Notes under the pieces: generated by a model
The model's input: only the letters and a program-made list of their open reading frames with translations
What the model was told of the DNA's origin: nothing
The model's database searches: none
Shown here: positions 62,560 to 64,000 of the stretch, in pieces
Position numbering within the stretch: position 1 is the stretch's first letter
How the letters are laid out: the number at the start of each line of letters is the position of its first letter
Position numbers and translations under genes: made by a program
Assembly (NCBI RefSeq): GCF_900188395.1
Contig: NZ_FZOB01000005.1
Location: 1-64,000, forward strand
Reading direction: 5' to 3'
Length of the DNA: 64,000 nt
From: Desulfurobacterium atlanticum
GTDB lineage: Bacteria > Aquificota > Aquificia > Desulfurobacteriales > Desulfurobacteriaceae

Positions 62560-63150
62560 ATGAAAGTAAGAAAGGTTTTAGCTGCTGCTATGGTTGGTCT
62601 TATTGCTGTTGTTGCAGGATGTGGAGGGGGGAAGCCTACTCCTAAAACAACAGTGGAAGTTTCTTTCCCGTGGGATGATTACTGCAATAAGTATTCTAAC
62701 ATTGAAGGAGGACTTGCGGTTTGTAAATGTAACTTTGCCATGGATATAGAAGAAGCACAGATAGCAAGAGAAGAATCTGTAGCTGATGCAAGGAGCGAAC
62801 TTGCAAGGTTACTTGAAGTGAAAGTTATGACTATGGTTAAAAGGTATAAAAACAGAACTGTAGCTGGTAAAAAACGTTATATGGGAAGCACATTTGAAGA
62901 AGTGGCCAAGCAGGTTGCCAAACAGTACTTAAGAGGAACAAGGGTAATCAACTCCAAAACGTTCAGGGCTGATGATGGAAGATATGTTGTTTGTGCGGTT
63001 GTAGCTCTTCAACCTCATACCGTTAAACAGATGATTAAGGAGATGGCTCAGAAAATGGAGCTTTCACCAAGAGATGAGGATATTCTCTATCAGGAGTTTA
63101 AAGCTTATAAGGCTCAGCAGGAGCTTGAAAAGGAGATGCAGAAGTATTAA
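62560..63150 (+). CDS. LPP20-like lipoprotein
   Basis: 196 aa. Lipobox VVAGC (Cys about 21) followed by GGGKP. The middle contains AREESVADARSELARLLEVKV, and DDGRYVVCAVVAL near 145-158, typical of the LPP20/FlgP-like fold. C-terminal charged helix (YQEFKAYKAQQELEKEMQKY). Function unknown; envelope association is expected. 12 nt after mltC and 11 nt before another lipoprotein, so an operon. Confidence 0.78.
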   Translation: MKVRKVLAAAMVGLIAVVAGCGGGKPTPKTTVEVSFPWDDYCNKYSNIEGGLAVCKCNFAMDIEEAQIAREESVADARSELARLLEVKVMTMVKRYKNRTVAGKKRYMGSTFEEVAKQVAKQYLRGTRVINSKTFRADDGRYVVCAVVALQPHTVKQMIKEMAQKMELSPRDEDILYQEFKAYKAQQELEKEMQKY

Positions 63151-63161
63151 GGAAATAGTTA

Positions 63162-64000
63162 ATGGAAAGATTGTGGGTAATGTTTCTGATTGTGGGTTTA
63201 ATTTCAGGGTGTTCGTCTCATAAAAGGGGGGCTGTAGAAGCAGTTCCCCCCTGGTTTTTTGAACCGGCTGATTTAAGAAATAAAGGGGGAGTTGGATTTT
63301 CAAATCCTGCTATAAAAGAGGAGAAGGCTTATCTTATAGCGAAAGAGAGAGCTATGAAAAGCCTGTGTAATATTACTGATGAAGATTGTACAGAGGAGAT
63401 TAAAGAACTTAAACAGGGAAAGGATGTTTATCTGAGAGGCAGAAAGGTTAAATTTCTAACTAAAAAAATAGTTGATGATAGATTTGTTTCAAAGGAAATT
63501 TATGCTGCTTATGCTGGATTTAAAAAACCGTTATCTTTCAAATATTATAAAGACTGTCTTTCTCCTGACCTTTCAAAGTGTAAGCCGGAGTGGGTTTGCG
63601 ATTATTTTGCCGAAGGTGTTGCAGGCGCTGTAGGTATTTCAAATATAGCTCCAAACTTTTTTGACGAGTATATAACTGCTTTAAAAGATGGAGTGGAAAA
63701 GCTTTCTTTGATGTATGGAGTGGATATAAGCGGTTTTGAAATCAGAAAAACGTTTAAAGAGCCTCTTTCAACATTTAAGTTAAAGGTGAGAGAAATTCAT
63801 CTGGGAAAGGTAAAAAGCAGGAGTATTAGAATTGTTGTTAGGTCGTTATTTGTTGATAGGAACGGCAAACTATTTATGTATTTAATTTCTCCTGACTTAA
63901 AAACAAATAGACCTGATATGTTTAAAAATAAAAAGTTAAAGCCCTGCTGGATAGATGATCCTTTCTGTTTAGGTGGAGAGTATGTTTATGTCGGTGTTTG
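63162..64000 (+). CDS. LPP20-like lipoprotein, 3' end beyond window
   Basis: Open from ATG 63162 to the window edge (279 codons, no stop). Lipobox LISGC at about residue 17. PPWFFEPADLRNKGGVGFS then EKAYLIAKERAMKSLCN resemble the preceding LPP20-like protein, suggesting a related function. Many Cys (about 13) is unusual for an exported protein of an anaerobe. No known enzymatic motif. Confidence 0.75.
   Translation, partial: MERLWVMFLIVGLISGCSSHKRGAVEAVPPWFFEPADLRNKGGVGFSNPAIKEEKAYLIAKERAMKSLCNITDEDCTEEIKELKQGKDVYLRGRKVKFLTKKIVDDRFVSKEIYAAYAGFKKPLSFKYYKDCLSPDLSKCKPEWVCDYFAEGVAGAVGISNIAPNFFDEYITALKDGVEKLSLMYGVDISGFEIRKTFKEPLSTFKLKVREIHLGKVKSRSIRIVVRSLFVDRNGKLFMYLISPDLKTNRPDMFKNKKLKPCWIDDPFCLGGEYVYVGV

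Overview
The window is a compact, AT-rich bacterial chromosome segment with no sign of phage, transposon or CRISPR. Codon use is dominated by AGA/AGG arginine and ATA isoleucine. Lipoproteins, a beta-barrel-like protein and lytic transglycosylases point to a diderm. A futalosine menaquinone gene (mqnC), a three-gene [FeFe] hydrogenase operon and the general protein style suggest a thermophilic anaerobe, most likely a Desulfurobacterium-like member of the Aquificota. That placement is inference and was not tested by alignment; thermophilic Campylobacterota is the main alternative.

Layout: 0.1-0.3 kb, a truncated unidentified RNA candidate and tRNA-Gly. 0.35-6.4 kb, a tightly overlapped plus-strand operon (mqnC, queA, DUF3108, Nudix, glmU, trpC, thioredoxin-fold protein). 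6.4-8 kb, rpmB and a diiron MBL/roadblock pair. 8-12.6 kb, valS and two cell-wall enzymes. 12.6-17.4 kb, [FeFe] hydrogenase operon, pdxA and a coiled-coil protein. 17.5-23 kb, purT, phosphoesterase, degenerate GGDEF-EAL protein, clpP, ribBA. 23-29 kb, DUF2207/LemA, pncC-folK, HU, and a growth/housekeeping cluster (yggU, divIVA, yggT, rdgB, murI). 29-31.7 kb, rel and five tRNAs read through from ispE. 32.6-38.4 kb, a 49-aa membrane protein, priA, a DnaC-like loader, nadK, a propeller protein and rapZ. 38.4-43.4 kb, an M14/M99-like carboxypeptidase, dxs, a prenyl synthase, plsY and pgsA.

The replication origin lies at 44.49-44.74 kb between dnaA and dnaN. It has nine exact DnaA boxes, one near match and a TAG-repeat DnaA-trio candidate. 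Strand composition visibly flips there: C exceeds G on the plus strand to the left, G exceeds C to the right. From 46.6 to 64 kb come proS, a glycosyltransferase, tRNA-Glu, a candidate C-rich small RNA, a nucleoside phosphorylase, and a long minus-strand run (M50 protease, AMMECR1, serpin, rseP, holA, ferredoxin, DedA-like, beta-barrel-like protein, 1209-aa lipoprotein with an exact internal repeat). The window ends with mltC and two LPP20-like lipoproteins, the last cut by the edge.

Most notable observations: two full-length conserved genes (pdxA and the M50 protease) have no ATG/GTG/TTG in the usable window, and each has an ATA codon 5-6 nt after a perfect GGAGG, suggesting AUA initiation. 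PriA carries altered helicase motifs, including a reciprocal His/Gln swap between motifs II and VI. The hydrogenase is a stripped-down NuoE/NuoF/HydA trimer with a complete H-cluster signature. ispE appears leaderless and shares a transcript with five tRNAs.
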